Assembly (NCBI RefSeq): GCF_014698835.1
Contig: NZ_JACJTU010000023.1
Span: 1 to 64,000, forward strand
Direction: 5' to 3'
From: Nostoc paludosum FACHB-159
Lineage (GTDB): Bacteria; Cyanobacteriota; Cyanobacteriia; Cyanobacteriales; Nostocaceae
Length of the DNA stretch: 64,000 bases
This document shows positions 27,499 to 37,240 of the stretch, piece after piece; position 1 is the first letter of the stretch, and each line of letters begins with the position of its first letter. The notes under the pieces are model-generated. The model saw only the letters and a program-made list of their open reading frames with translations, did not search any database and was not told the DNA's origin. Made by a program: the position numbers and the translations under genes.

Positions 27499-28050
27499 GT
27501 GCTAAATTTAGAGCCAATTTTTCGCCTTACAGATGAACAGTTTTATCAACTATGCATGGCCAATAAAAATTTAAACTTAGAACTGGATGCAAAAGGAGAA
27601 CTGATTATTGCGCCACCAGTAGGCGGAGAAAGTGGAAATCAAGAGGCAGACTTAATTACTGATTTGAATATTTGGAATCGCCAAACAAAATTAGGAATAG
27701 TTTTTAGTTCTTCAACTATTTTCAGCTTGCCAAATGGAGCAAAGCGATCGCCTGATGCAGCTTGGGTAGAATTGTCACGATGGCAAGCGCTAACTCTTGA
27801 GCAACGTCAAAAATTCCCACCATTGACGCCTGACTTTATAATTGAACTGAGATCCCAGAGCGATCGCTTAAAAACTCTGCAAGACAAAATGCAAGAGTAT
27901 ATAGAAAATGGTTTACGCTTGGGTTGGCTGATTGATCCTCAAGGCAAGCAAGTAGAGATTTACCGACCAACACACCCTGTAGAAATAGTTAAAGTGCCAG
28001 CATTACTTTCTGGAGAAGAGGTTTTGCCTGGGTTTGAATTAGAAGTTTGA
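27499..28050 (+). CDS. Uma2 family (DUF820) restriction-endonuclease-like protein
   Basis: A PD-(D/E)XK-fold protein of the Uma2 family, greatly expanded in cyanobacteria; biological role unknown. Core motifs: GELIIAPPVGGESG, SPDAAWVE, PDFIIELRSQSDRLKTLQ and LGWLIDPQGKQVEIYRP. The GTG at 27499 gives 183 residues, the same as the second Uma2 gene at 40.2 kb. The frame opens at 27433, but that start lies in the preceding terminator stem. Confidence 0.85.
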   Translation: MLNLEPIFRLTDEQFYQLCMANKNLNLELDAKGELIIAPPVGGESGNQEADLITDLNIWNRQTKLGIVFSSSTIFSLPNGAKRSPDAAWVELSRWQALTLEQRQKFPPLTPDFIIELRSQSDRLKTLQDKMQEYIENGLRLGWLIDPQGKQVEIYRPTHPVEIVKVPALLSGEEVLPGFELEV

Positions 28051-28201
28051 TTCTGAGAATTCACGAGTCAGAATAAAGACTTTTACAAAAAATCTATTTT
28101 TCCCGATTAAAGTTTCCCTTATCTGTGGCTAATTACTAACATTATTTTTGATTTATCGACTAAAAAGTCAGTTGACAAGACACCGAAAAATCTGTTAATT
28201 A

Positions 28202-28229
28202 TTAATCAACTGACAAGTCAGTCGATTAA
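28202..28229. promoter_or_regulatory. TetR-type operator-like palindrome before the FAD monooxygenase
   Basis: TTAATCAACTGAC, AA, GTCAGTCGATTAA: a 13+13 bp inverted repeat matching at 12 of 13 positions, ending 5 bp before the ATG at 28235 and so covering the ribosome-binding region. A related, weaker copy (TTATCGACTAAAAAGTCAGT) lies at about 28153-28172. Confidence 0.65.
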
Positions 28230-28234
28230 CAAAA

Positions 28235-29374
28235 ATGCCCACAAATAAGAAAATTATCATTATCGGCGGCGGAATTGGCGGCGCTGCAACTGCACTTGCT
28301 TTGCACAGAATTGGTTTAGAAGCAGTTGTCTATGAGCAAACAAAGCAACTGCGGGAGGTAGGCGCTGGAATTGCACTTTGGGCAAATGCCACACACATCC
28401 TGAAAAATTTTGGTTTGTTAGAAGAAGCCCTTGGGGTTGGTTATGTAACGACAAATTACCAATTCAACTCGCAAAACGGTAAGGAGTTAGTTAATATACC
28501 TGTTGATGGTTTTGAGTTGCCTGTTATTGCCATACATAGGGCTGAATTACATCAGCTATTGTGGCGTAATGTACCGAATGAAAATTTTGTTTTAGGGCAA
28601 ACTTTTGAGAAATTGGAAATCGCAGAAAATAAGGTTTGCGCTCATTTCAGTTCTGGTTTAATTGTTGAGGGAAATGCTTTAATTGGCGCTGATGGTTTGC
28701 GATCGCGGGTACAGGATGCCCTCAAGTGCCATGCGCCACTCATCTATCGCAACTTTAAGACTTGGCGCGGTCTGACAGATTACGTTCCCAGAGGATACCG
28801 TCCCGGCTACATTCAGGAGTTTTTAGGAGGCGGTCAAGGCTTCGGCTTCATGATGCTGGGCAAAGGGCGGATGTATTGGTATGCGGTCGCCACCGCCACT
28901 GAGGGACAGCCAGATGCCCCAATCGGTCGGAGAAAAGAGCTAGAAAGCATGTTTCAAGATTGGTTTGCATCGGTTCCTGAGTTGATTGCAGCGACGGATG
29001 AAGCCAATATTCTGACAACAGATTTGTACGATCGCCCCCCAACTAAACCTTGGAGCAAGCAAAATATTACACTGTTGGGTGATGCTGCACATCCAATGCT
29101 GCCAACTATGGGGCAGGGAGCCTGTACGGCATTAGAAGATGCTTTTGTGGTGGCCAAGTGTCTCAAACAACCTTTCAATCCAACACTAGCTTTCCAACAG
29201 TATGAATTAGAGCGGTTTCCCCGCACAAAGGCGATGGTTGAGCAATCCTTACGAGCAGGGAAAATGGGTGAATTGCATCATCCTTTGAGCGTGGCAGTAC
29301 GAAATACATTTATGAAACTTATGGGAGCAACTATTAGTAGTAGTTTTAAGTCACTCCATGCTTACAGAGCTTGA
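28235..29374 (+). CDS. FAD-dependent monooxygenase
   Basis: Group A flavoprotein monooxygenase of 379 residues, related to salicylate hydroxylase and zeaxanthin epoxidase. Visible are the Rossmann motif IIGGGIGGAATALAL, the second FAD motif in IGADGLRSRV and the GD motif LLGDAAHPMLPTMGQGA. The aromatic or terpenoid substrate is not determined. Two operator-like palindromes cover its leader, suggesting substrate-responsive control, but no regulator gene lies beside it. Confidence 0.9.
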   Translation: MPTNKKIIIIGGGIGGAATALALHRIGLEAVVYEQTKQLREVGAGIALWANATHILKNFGLLEEALGVGYVTTNYQFNSQNGKELVNIPVDGFELPVIAIHRAELHQLLWRNVPNENFVLGQTFEKLEIAENKVCAHFSSGLIVEGNALIGADGLRSRVQDALKCHAPLIYRNFKTWRGLTDYVPRGYRPGYIQEFLGGGQGFGFMMLGKGRMYWYAVATATEGQPDAPIGRRKELESMFQDWFASVPELIAATDEANILTTDLYDRPPTKPWSKQNITLLGDAAHPMLPTMGQGACTALEDAFVVAKCLKQPFNPTLAFQQYELERFPRTKAMVEQSLRAGKMGELHHPLSVAVRNTFMKLMGATISSSFKSLHAYRA

Positions 29375-30065
29375 ATATCAAGGGATAGGTGAAAGTAATG
29401 CCTAAATGGCAACATTGCTTCCCTGAGTTTAGCTATTGTCAGTGTTGAGTTTATCCATTGTGGACTCGACATCTAGAGCGATCGCCTAATTACGTAGTTT
29501 TTGTATCTAAGTTTATATTTAAGTTGCAATTTCGTACTGAATTTACCAATTGCACTCTCATCTGCTCAAATATATATAGCTAGGAGGAATAAATTTGGTA
29601 TACCTAATGATCTGTGCATACCAAAATCTACGTTAGAAAGACAAGAGATTAAACATGTAAGCAAGAGGTAGTATAACAACGTAAAACTACGACAGAGCGT
29701 CTAATAGAAGTTAATTTAGCTGCACGCAGTTAATATAAACGCAATTTGTAGCTTTTCCGTAGTTGACTAGTGGTAGATTTGAGTTATTCTTGGAGCGATC
29801 GCTTCGTGTAGGAATCTACCCTGACAGGAGTGTATAAAGACATAAGTTATATTTAACAATTCTGTCCCAGATTTTGAACTTCCAAACTGAATAGTTTGAT
29901 ACGGCGCTCAAAACTCCGATGCTCTACCCTAAACAAGGTAGTCAATTAAAGACTCAATATCATCTATCTTGTAATTGTAATGAATAGTTTACAATACCAG
30001 TGGATGGGAAAATCTAAAGAAAATATAAAAGTAACTCAAACGACTGTGGTGTCTGGAGGACAAAA
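29375..30065. other. Spacer of about 690 bp without a gene
   Basis: AT-rich with one HIP1 site near 29795. No protein-like frame on either strand. It should hold the promoter of the DUF1815 gene; a conspicuously long leader is possible. No repeat arrays. Confidence 0.5.
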
Positions 30066-30410
30066 GTGTTTCTGAGACTAGCACATCAACATAGACAATT
30101 CGTTCAAGACTTGGTAATGAACCTGCAAGCCTTGGCGATTGTACTGGAGCGACGTGGGTATCCTGCGTCCTGTTATACGTGTGGCGACCAGATGAATAGT
30201 GCATCATTTATGGTTAGCTTGGGTGATAACCACCTGATTCGGTTTTTAGTGTCCGACTACGGGATTACTTGGACGGAAATGCGGGATGACCGCGAATTAA
30301 TGAAGCTAGAAGGTGCAGAGGCAATTAACCAATTACAAGAGTTGGCTAATCTTGTCAAACAATCTATGCAAATCGATACAGACTCCAAAACTTTGGCCAA
30401 GAAGTGTTAA
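30066..30410 (+). CDS. DUF1815 family protein
   Basis: A 114-residue cyanobacterial protein beginning with GTG (MFLRLAHQHRQFVQDL). The conserved parts YPASCYTCGDQM and NHLIRFLVSDYGITWTEMRDDRELM are characteristic of DUF1815, which has no known function. No signal or membrane segment. It stands alone behind a long spacer. Confidence 0.85.
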   Translation: MFLRLAHQHRQFVQDLVMNLQALAIVLERRGYPASCYTCGDQMNSASFMVSLGDNHLIRFLVSDYGITWTEMRDDRELMKLEGAEAINQLQELANLVKQSMQIDTDSKTLAKKC

Positions 30411-30685
30411 GGTTCCAAAAGTCAATGGTGAATGACAAATTGATTCTCGGTAACTGGTGATTGGTAATAGCGGCTTGCTTAGCGATCGCTAATTACTCAT
30501 TCTCCGTTACCCTTCAGTGGTTGGCTGGTGATTGCCTGCCGCATATTTTTTTTGTATCTACCAAAACTTCACAACGAAAATTGAGCTATCAGGTGCTAAA
30601 ACGCACCACACTTAGAGGTGGCGTATATGGCTGCCCAATCCTGCAACGCGATCGCTCCTGTTGTGGGAAAATCTCATCAAAATTT

Positions 30686-31087
30686 TTATGCGATCGTAAA
30701 AGGATTCAGTAATGGGATACCGCAGCTATCAAAATCGCGGGTGTTGCGCGTTACTAGAGTTAGCTGGTGAATTTGGGCAGTAGCAGCAATCATCATATCT
30801 GCTTGAGTGTGCGTTTTTCCGATTAATCTTAGTTGACCCCGTAGTTCGCCAGAACGTTTAGCAATTTCAGCGGTAATAGGCAATATTTGGCAGTAATTCT
30901 CCAGAAAATTCTCAAACCAATTTTCAATTCTGGGGTTCGGCTTTAATGTCAGTCCATAAGATATTTCCTCAACAGTAATGACGCTGATAGCAATTGAAGA
31001 AACTCTTGCCGCCCATGTTAATACACCAGAATTCGGTTGAGGTCGCGCTAGTTCGCTGAGAATGTTGGTGTCACACAGAAACGTCAT
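30686..31087 (-). CDS. vapC: VapC-type PIN-domain toxin
   Basis: PIN-domain ribonuclease of 133 residues. Asp6 in FLCDTNILSELARP, Glu in VEEISYGL and the later acidic residues in THTQADMMIAATAQ and TRNTRDF fit the four-acid metal site. The ATG at 31087 (MTFLCDTN) overlaps the end of the upstream antitoxin gene by 17 bp, indicating translational coupling. Longer starts (31096, 31111) add only a few residues. Confidence 0.9.
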   Translation of the reverse strand: MTFLCDTNILSELARPQPNSGVLTWAARVSSIAISVITVEEISYGLTLKPNPRIENWFENFLENYCQILPITAEIAKRSGELRGQLRLIGKTHTQADMMIAATAQIHQLTLVTRNTRDFDSCGIPLLNPFTIA

Positions 31088-31361
31088 TGAGGACATCAGC
31101 GAAAGAATCAAAACGGTCTTGACGAGGAGATATTTCTAGGGTGTAGTCTTCCTTGGCAGCAATTTGGTGTAGTTCTGTAAAAGCATCTGCTAGAGATAGT
31201 TTTCCCTTGTTTTGTTGCCAAGACAAGAATTCTTCAAAGACTTTAGCCTCTATAACAACTGCCACCAAGCGATCGCGATTGTAAATCCGTTGGGGTTCTT
31301 GAAGTGCAGCGTTAATCAATTCCGAGAACTTCTGTTTGGCTTGTGCAATTCTCCAATTCAT
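31071..31361 (-). CDS. Phd/YefM-type antitoxin paired with VapC
   Basis: A 96-residue antitoxin whose N-terminal half (MNWRIAQAKQKFSELINAALQEPQRIYNRD) is the Phd/YefM DNA-binding domain; the C-terminal part (LSLADAFTELHQIA...) would wrap the toxin. It precedes and overlaps vapC. Autoregulation at its own promoter near 31365-31420 is expected from the family. Confidence 0.88.
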   Translation of the reverse strand: MNWRIAQAKQKFSELINAALQEPQRIYNRDRLVAVVIEAKVFEEFLSWQQNKGKLSLADAFTELHQIAAKEDYTLEISPRQDRFDSFADVLNDVSV

Positions 31362-31516
31362 CGCGCCATTTCTTGTAAATCGTAATTATGTCCATTATAG
31401 GCATGAATCATGTCTATGATTTTGTAACAAAACTTGACAAAAAAATCAAAATTCCAACTTTCAAATTATTAGCTCAGAACAGTTAGGCATAAAAGGCTTT
31501 TAATCCAAAATCCAAA

Positions 31517-31541
31517 ACTTGTACTGAGCCTGTCGAAGTAT
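31517..31541. repeat. Short form of a modular dispersed repeat
   Basis: ACTTGTACTGAGC immediately followed by CTGTCGAAGTAT. The same two ends are separated by about 35-45 bp of other repeat sequence at 38568-38625 and 63548-63615. Confidence 0.7.
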
Positions 31542-31549
31542 CCAAAATC

Positions 31550-33616
31550 CTAAAGTCCGTTACCAATCAAAATAAACGGTGCCCAGTAATAGGGATGACT
31601 AAAGTTACTAATTCGCCTTGCAGGTGCATTGCCATTTTTTATCGAGTATCCACTAATTAATGAGATTTGAGCTTGTCGTAAGGCTTCGGTTTTAGTCAGT
31701 TTCTTAGAAGAGAGAATATTATAAAAAGCACTCATCAGTGCTTGTGTACCACCATCATCCACAGACCATAACGAGGCGATGGCTGCTCTAGCGCCGGTTT
31801 GCTGCATTTGATAGCCAAAGCCCAAAATTTCCTCACCGTTACCTAACTTGCCTCCCAAGCCAGTTTCGCAGGCACTCAACACTACCAAATCTACATTGGG
31901 GAGTGACCAAGTAGAGACATTTCTAAAATTAACGCGATCGCCATTCCCGAATAAAATAAACGAATCTTCTGGTTTACCCACCACAAAGGCTGCATGAGTC
32001 GCTAAATGGACAATTGTATAATCATCCATTTGAGGTACAGCGACTTCAGGACTAAAGTCATCATCTAAAAGCTTCTTAGTTTCAGGAACCGCCGCAGCTA
32101 AACTTTCCACTTCCCGCGTTGCAAACGGCAAACCAGCGAAAGCAACCTGCCGATTACCAACTTTGATTTCATAATTACCTTTAGTAAAAGCACCTGCTAA
32201 AGCCCGCAAATTAGATTGTTTTGCAGTGTTTAAGTTAGTCAGACTCGCAGATGTAATGTGATTCACACTAAAGCGCTGCACTAGCCATTGTTTGCCATCA
32301 TATAAAGCAGTTAAAGGAATGTAGCGTAACTGCTCATCTGGAGCGTAAATCAGAGTTTGTGTACCTAAGACCTGCAAGTCTTTTTCTATTGGTTTAATTA
32401 GCCAGTTATATAATTGGCGTGCAGGTGCTTTGACATTTTCACTAGGATTGATTAAAGCTTCGCGGAAGTTCTCAATTGTCTGATGGAGATTTTCGCTTTT
32501 CACCGCAACAGTGCGATGAATTGGTGGAGAATCGGGAGTTACTAATACCAATTCCAAGCTATCTTTTAAAATCAGTGGGTAGATTAGCGCAGATTTTTGG
32601 GGCAATCGCGCTAGATTATCCCGAATTTGATTGAGACTTTCCAAATCCAGATTTTGCCGCCTAGCTGTACGGCTAATTTGTTCTATTTGCGCTTTTACTT
32701 GAGGACTATCGAGAAACTTGTTAAATTCATCCAAGAGTTGCTGCTGGTTTAATACTAACTGTTCAATGCGTTGTTTTTGTTGTGGCGATCGCTCTTGCGG
32801 AGGAATTTTTCGGAGTTTTGTTAGTTCTTTACCCAGTACAACAGCATTATCTAGGGTTTTATCTAACTTTTGTTTAATTGGTTTTTCTTGTGCCACTATA
32901 TCAATGCCTTTAGCAGTACGTTGATTACCTGGCACATTTTGGAGATACTCCTCTAGTTCTTCAACTTTGAGTAAATCTATTGTTCGTTGAGCTTCAGGAA
33001 TACGTTTTTGCTTGAGCAATCGCTCACCTAAAATTCGATATGTCTGACTAACAGTAATGCTGTAAGCATTTGGTTGTGGTGCAGCTAGTGTTAATGGATT
33101 CAAACGAGCTTTTTCCCGGTTGATTACGCAACCTTTATAGAAAAGAATTGCTAACTCTGGTTTGTTTTGGATATCAAATAAGTAACCTACATTACTATAG
33201 GTTTTACCAAGTTGAACTAGATCTCCGAGTTCTTTATTAATCACTATCGCTTGCTGATAAGATTGAAGTGCTTCGGGATACTTTCTTTGACTTTGATATA
33301 CTCTACCGATGTTATTAAATGTTACAGCTTCCCAAGAGCGATCGCCGTATTCTCTACTAATAGCTAATGCTTTTTCTAATGTTTGCAATGCTTGTTGCGA
33401 TTGATCTTGCTGAGATTGTTTGATAGCTTGTTCGTTGAGCCTTTCAATTTCTGAGACTTGATTCTTCTGGGGTAAAGCTTGAGCTTTTTCTCCCAAATGC
33501 AATCGCAACTTTGTATTTGTACTTACTTGGTTATTTTCTGGGTATGCCATCCCAAAACCTAGTAAACTAAGTAGAGTCAAAGTCACAACTCTAACATATC
33601 CGAGATTAGGCTGCAT
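31550..33616 (-). CDS. TPR-CHAT protein, exported
   Basis: A 688-residue protein with an N-terminal signal peptide (VVTLTLLSLLGFGMA), about three TPR units (residues 70-165), a coiled linker and a C-terminal CHAT caspase-like protease domain (about 350-688). The catalytic dyad is intact: His in HLATHAAF (near 538) and Cys in LSACETGLGG (near 580). Such proteins are abundant in filamentous cyanobacteria, and some CHAT proteases act in programmed death or defence. A periplasmic location is unusual for a defence effector. It is downstream of vapBC on the same strand order but separated by about 190 bp. Confidence 0.92.
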   Translation of the reverse strand: MQPNLGYVRVVTLTLLSLLGFGMAYPENNQVSTNTKLRLHLGEKAQALPQKNQVSEIERLNEQAIKQSQQDQSQQALQTLEKALAISREYGDRSWEAVTFNNIGRVYQSQRKYPEALQSYQQAIVINKELGDLVQLGKTYSNVGYLFDIQNKPELAILFYKGCVINREKARLNPLTLAAPQPNAYSITVSQTYRILGERLLKQKRIPEAQRTIDLLKVEELEEYLQNVPGNQRTAKGIDIVAQEKPIKQKLDKTLDNAVVLGKELTKLRKIPPQERSPQQKQRIEQLVLNQQQLLDEFNKFLDSPQVKAQIEQISRTARRQNLDLESLNQIRDNLARLPQKSALIYPLILKDSLELVLVTPDSPPIHRTVAVKSENLHQTIENFREALINPSENVKAPARQLYNWLIKPIEKDLQVLGTQTLIYAPDEQLRYIPLTALYDGKQWLVQRFSVNHITSASLTNLNTAKQSNLRALAGAFTKGNYEIKVGNRQVAFAGLPFATREVESLAAAVPETKKLLDDDFSPEVAVPQMDDYTIVHLATHAAFVVGKPEDSFILFGNGDRVNFRNVSTWSLPNVDLVVLSACETGLGGKLGNGEEILGFGYQMQQTGARAAIASLWSVDDGGTQALMSAFYNILSSKKLTKTEALRQAQISLISGYSIKNGNAPARRISNFSHPYYWAPFILIGNGL

Positions 33617-33727
33617 AACAAAACACTCTTTATACTCAGAAGTGTAAATCTTAAATCAACAAGTCGGGGAAAGCAATTAATTTTTAAACTACTCTATATT
33701 TCGATAATTTATAGCTTCTCAAAATAG

Positions 33728-34246
33728 ATGTCCAGAAACTTGAAAATGTCAGAAGAAAAACCCAACCAACCAAAACTACCACCAACCAGTGCCCTTGACG
33801 TTCCATCAAATCAGGCATTTGAGAACTGGTTTGAATATCCTGTAAGAGTGCAACCACACCACACTGACTATGCAGGTATTGTCTGGCACGGTTCCTATCT
33901 GACTTGGATGGAAGAAGCACGGGTTGAATGCTTGCGGTCTATCGGGATTGAATTTGCTGATTTAGTAGCTTTAGGTTGCGATTTACCAGTTGTAGAATTG
34001 TCGGTGCGCTATCATCGTTCAATTCAATTAGGTATGGCAGCGGTAGTTAAAACCCGTATGGCTGAAGTGACTGGCGTCCGCATCAATTGGGATTATGCCA
34101 TTGTCTCATCTGATGGACAAGAATTATACGTCACTGCCAAGGTAACCTTAGTAGCTTTAGATCGCGAAAGAGGCAAGATTATGCGTCAGTTACCGCCAAG
34201 TGTTAAAGATGCCTTGGCTAAAGTTTCAGCATTGAATAATACTTAA
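33728..34246 (+). CDS. Acyl-CoA thioesterase, hotdog fold
   Basis: A 172-residue YbgC/FcbC-type thioesterase. The active-site region VQPHHTDYAGIVWHGSYLTWMEEAR carries the catalytic Asp after the hotdog helix start, and LSVRYHRSIQLG is conserved. In cyanobacteria related enzymes cleave DHNA-CoA in phylloquinone synthesis, a possible role here. ATGs at 33728 and 33746 are both usable; the first 30 residues are not conserved. Confidence 0.87.
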   Translation: MSRNLKMSEEKPNQPKLPPTSALDVPSNQAFENWFEYPVRVQPHHTDYAGIVWHGSYLTWMEEARVECLRSIGIEFADLVALGCDLPVVELSVRYHRSIQLGMAAVVKTRMAEVTGVRINWDYAIVSSDGQELYVTAKVTLVALDRERGKIMRQLPPSVKDALAKVSALNNT

Positions 34247-34287
34247 GCGATAAATTAATTCTGAATGCACAATTCAGAATTAATTTT

Positions 34288-34485
34288 TTACTTGCCGCGT
34301 TGGATCTGCGAGATAGTTTGAGCGAACTGCGTTATATGATGCCAAATATCTTGTGGAGTAATGCCAAAACCGATGTTTAATAAAACTAGGATTGCCGCAA
34401 TAGTTAATGCACTACTCACCGTTGCTTTTAGCAACTTCCACAATATTATAAAGACAATCCAAGCTACAATCAACGTAGCAATCAT
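34288..34485 (-). CDS. Small membrane protein, unknown
   Basis: A 65-residue protein with two hydrophobic stretches (ATLIVAWIVFIILWKLL and ALTIAAILVLLNIGFGI) and a short polar tail (QFAQTISQIQRGK). No domain recognised. It converges on the thioesterase gene, with 41 bp between stops. Confidence 0.65.
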   Translation of the reverse strand: MIATLIVAWIVFIILWKLLKATVSSALTIAAILVLLNIGFGITPQDIWHHITQFAQTISQIQRGK

Positions 34486-34801
34486 AATAGATAAATTCCT
34501 TAATAATACCCTTTATTTGAAAACGTGTTGAGTCAGAAAAAATAAACTTTTATTCCAGTAACAATTACTAATGTTAAAGCTGTTAGGCCTAATTGTGAGT
34601 AGATACTAAAGCTAAGATTTGTGTAACTGTACCAATGTCATATTACATGAAAATACGACAAAAATTCACATAAGAGGCTACTTATTTGGCAATTTGGCAG
34701 AATTCCTAGAAAAAATATTTTCTATAATTTTTGTATCAATAATCACACAATACAAAGTTATATATAACAATCCTAGATGAATTATGAAAATTTGCGGTGT
34801 C

Positions 34802-34836
34802 TAGATCCCCGACTTCTTTGAGAAGTCGGGGATCTA
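34802..34836. terminator. Hairpin of the AGATCCCCGACTTC type
   Basis: TAGATCCCCGACTTCT (34802-34817) pairs exactly with 34821-34836 across a TTG loop; ATTTTT follows. A near-identical stem is found at 43473-43501, so it is a dispersed palindrome that can serve as a terminator. Confidence 0.75.
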
Positions 34837-34941
34837 ATTTTTCACGAATGATTTAGGACTGTTATAGTAATTTAATGATTAAGGAAGGGCAAATGATGTA
34901 CTTGCTATAATCTCTTCATAAGCATTTAGGAAAGCTTGAAA

Positions 34942-35211
34942 ATGCGCCAATTTAGCCTTGGAGACATCCAAAATCTCCACAGCGATGTTTTAGAACAGGC
35001 TGCGACGGAACCAGTGGTACTGACAAGCAAATCGCAAGCTAGTTACGTAATTATGTCGGTGGACAATTACGAGCAATTAATGAATCGAATTGCTCAATTA
35101 GAAGATTTTATTTTAGGTCAACAAGCACAAATGGCTGTGGCTAATTCTAGAATGGTTGGTTCGGAGATTTTTACCACAGAACTTGAACGTTTAGCAGCGC
35201 TTGATGATTAA
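34942..35211 (+). CDS. Phd/YefM-type antitoxin
   Basis: An 89-residue antitoxin (MRQFSLGDIQNLHSDVLEQA) with the pattern VVLTSKSQASYVIMSVDNYEQL characteristic of Phd/YefM. The ATG at 34942 is preferred to TTG at 34936. The toxin gene follows after 8 bp. Confidence 0.88.
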   Translation: MRQFSLGDIQNLHSDVLEQAATEPVVLTSKSQASYVIMSVDNYEQLMNRIAQLEDFILGQQAQMAVANSRMVGSEIFTTELERLAALDD

Positions 35212-35219
35212 TTTCAAGT

Positions 35220-35501
35220 ATGGCGAAGTTAGACGGTTTAGAGACGGTTCTCGATTTTCTCAAAGGTTTACAACCTAAAATAGCTGCTCAAATAGCGAAA
35301 AAAGTAATGTCACTCAATGTTGACCCCTTACCCGTAGATTATAAAGAATTAATCGGTTATCCAGGATATTATCGGATAGATTCTGGAGAATATCGTATTG
35401 TTTACCGCTTTGATATAGATGCAGATTTGGTCGAGGTGATTTTAGTTGGTAAACGTAACGATGATGAAGTATATAAACAACTCAAACGTTTGCTGGGCTA
35501 G
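35220..35501 (+). CDS. RelE/ParE-type toxin
   Basis: A 93-residue RelE-fold toxin with the core YPGYYRIDSGEYRIVYRFD and a C-terminal VGKRNDDEVYKQL. It is intact, unlike the frameshifted relative at 4885. It follows its antitoxin gene in the standard order. Confidence 0.88.
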   Translation: MAKLDGLETVLDFLKGLQPKIAAQIAKKVMSLNVDPLPVDYKELIGYPGYYRIDSGEYRIVYRFDIDADLVEVILVGKRNDDEVYKQLKRLLG

Positions 35502-35665
35502 AGATTTATAGAGCCATATCTGACGACAAGCGGCTGTACATCTACGCATTTCTTGGGAGCGAGAAATTTGAGCAAAATCGTTAGCCTTCAGCATTAGACT
35601 GAAGGCTAAACAAGAATCGATCGAGAGCCAGAAAATGTGCCTTTTGGGTATTTGAGTAAAGGGTT

Positions 35666-36862
35666 TTATCGCAGAGAAATTATCCGCGAGTGAGTTTCTA
35701 ACTTTTCAGTCGCGATTAAAACTTCTTGTCTTGCCCATCGATCTGCTGCCAAAATGTCATCTAAAGAGGGATTTGCACGGTTATCATTTTGATGGCGATC
35801 GCACACCAATTCGATACAACGAGGAATATCTAAAAAGCGAATTTTTTCTTCTAAAAATAAAGCTACAGCTTGTTCATTTGCGGCATTTAATACAGCAGGC
35901 ATGGAACCACCAGCTTTACCCACAGCATAAGCCAACTGCATACAAGGATATTTCTGGTGATCTGGTTCGCGGAAGGTTAAATTTCCAGCTTTCACCAAAT
36001 CTAAGCGTTCCCAGTTGGTGTAAATGCGATCGGGCCAAGATAAAGCATACAGTAAAGGTAAGCGCATATCCGGCCAACCGAGTTGGGCTAAAACTGAAGT
36101 ATCTTGCAATTCAATGAGTGAGTGAATAATACTTTGGGGATGAATGACAATTTCGATATCGTCATAATCCAAGCCAAACAGGAAGTGAGCCTCAATTACT
36201 TCCAGTCCTTTATTCATCAAAGTAGCAGAGTCTACAGTGATTTTACGCCCCATCGACCAATTTGGATGTTTCAAAGCATCAGCAACAGTCACTTCTGCTA
36301 ATTTTTCTACATCCCAATCCCGGAAAGCCCCACCCGATGCTGTCAGTAAAATCCGCCGCAAACCATTTTTTGGCACACCTTGTAAGCATTGAAATATCGC
36401 GGAATGTTCGGAATCCGCAGGTAATAATTTTACTCCGTGCTTTTGAATTAGGGGTAGAACTACGGGACCGCCAGCAATCAGAGTTTCCTTGTTTGCCAAG
36501 GCGATATCTTTACCAGCTTCTATAGCTGCGATCGTCGGTAGCAAACCAGCACAACCGACGATTCCCGTCACAACCGTTTGGGCTTCACCGTAGCGGGCAA
36601 CTTCTATGACTCCAGCTTCCCCAGCCAGTAGAATCGGTTGCGGATCGAGGTCTTTAACGGCTTCTTTGAGTGCTGGTAATCCATCTTCTAAGCAAATTGC
36701 TGCTATTTGCGGCCGAAATTGCCGAATTTGAGCAGCCAACATTTCCACATTGCGCCCAGCTGCCAATCCCACAATCCGAAATTGATCTGGGTACTGACTC
36801 ACAATATCTAAAGTCTGAGTCCCGATAGAACCAGTAGAACCAACAAGAGTAATCGCTTTCAC
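35666..36862 (-). CDS. dxr: 1-deoxy-D-xylulose 5-phosphate reductoisomerase
   Basis: DXR converts DXP to MEP with NADPH, the committed step of plastid-type isoprenoid synthesis. The 398 residues start with the NADPH motif TLVGSTGSIGTQTLDI; ALANKETLIAGG and PADSEHSAIFQCL carry the metal- and substrate-binding residues, and SMGRKITVDSATLMNKG is conserved. A single gene, divergent from the mannosyltransferase behind a repeat-rich spacer. Confidence 0.97.
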   Translation of the reverse strand: MKAITLVGSTGSIGTQTLDIVSQYPDQFRIVGLAAGRNVEMLAAQIRQFRPQIAAICLEDGLPALKEAVKDLDPQPILLAGEAGVIEVARYGEAQTVVTGIVGCAGLLPTIAAIEAGKDIALANKETLIAGGPVVLPLIQKHGVKLLPADSEHSAIFQCLQGVPKNGLRRILLTASGGAFRDWDVEKLAEVTVADALKHPNWSMGRKITVDSATLMNKGLEVIEAHFLFGLDYDDIEIVIHPQSIIHSLIELQDTSVLAQLGWPDMRLPLLYALSWPDRIYTNWERLDLVKAGNLTFREPDHQKYPCMQLAYAVGKAGGSMPAVLNAANEQAVALFLEEKIRFLDIPRCIELVCDRHQNDNRANPSLDDILAADRWARQEVLIATEKLETHSRIISLR

Positions 36863-37240
36863 AATTATTTTAGGATTTACAGATAACTCTCAATATAAAT
36901 TGCTGAGGACTCTTTGATAACAGCGATCGCCATAATCGATACATTGGATGAGGGGAGTGGGGAGATGGGGGAGACGCGGGGACGTGGAGAATAACCAATG
37001 CCCAATGCCCAATGGCAAAAATTGTATTGATAAATACGACATCTTTAGATATGATTGCTGAGAAATTTGCAAAAATAAGCAAAAGAGAAAATATTTTCTA
37101 GTAATTGGCAATCTGTTCGATTTGTGAGTGTGTGTGGTGGAGGATTAAATATGCAAAATCTTACTGATAACTTTAAGCTACCTGTGCTGTATTCATAGAT
37201 AAAAGGATGGATAAAGTAGTATTTTGAAATACTCAAGTCT

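Noticed and set aside
30461..30712. Plus-strand protein after the DUF1815 gene
   Set aside because: No protein-like features; it overlaps the vapC 3' end and contains spacer repeats.
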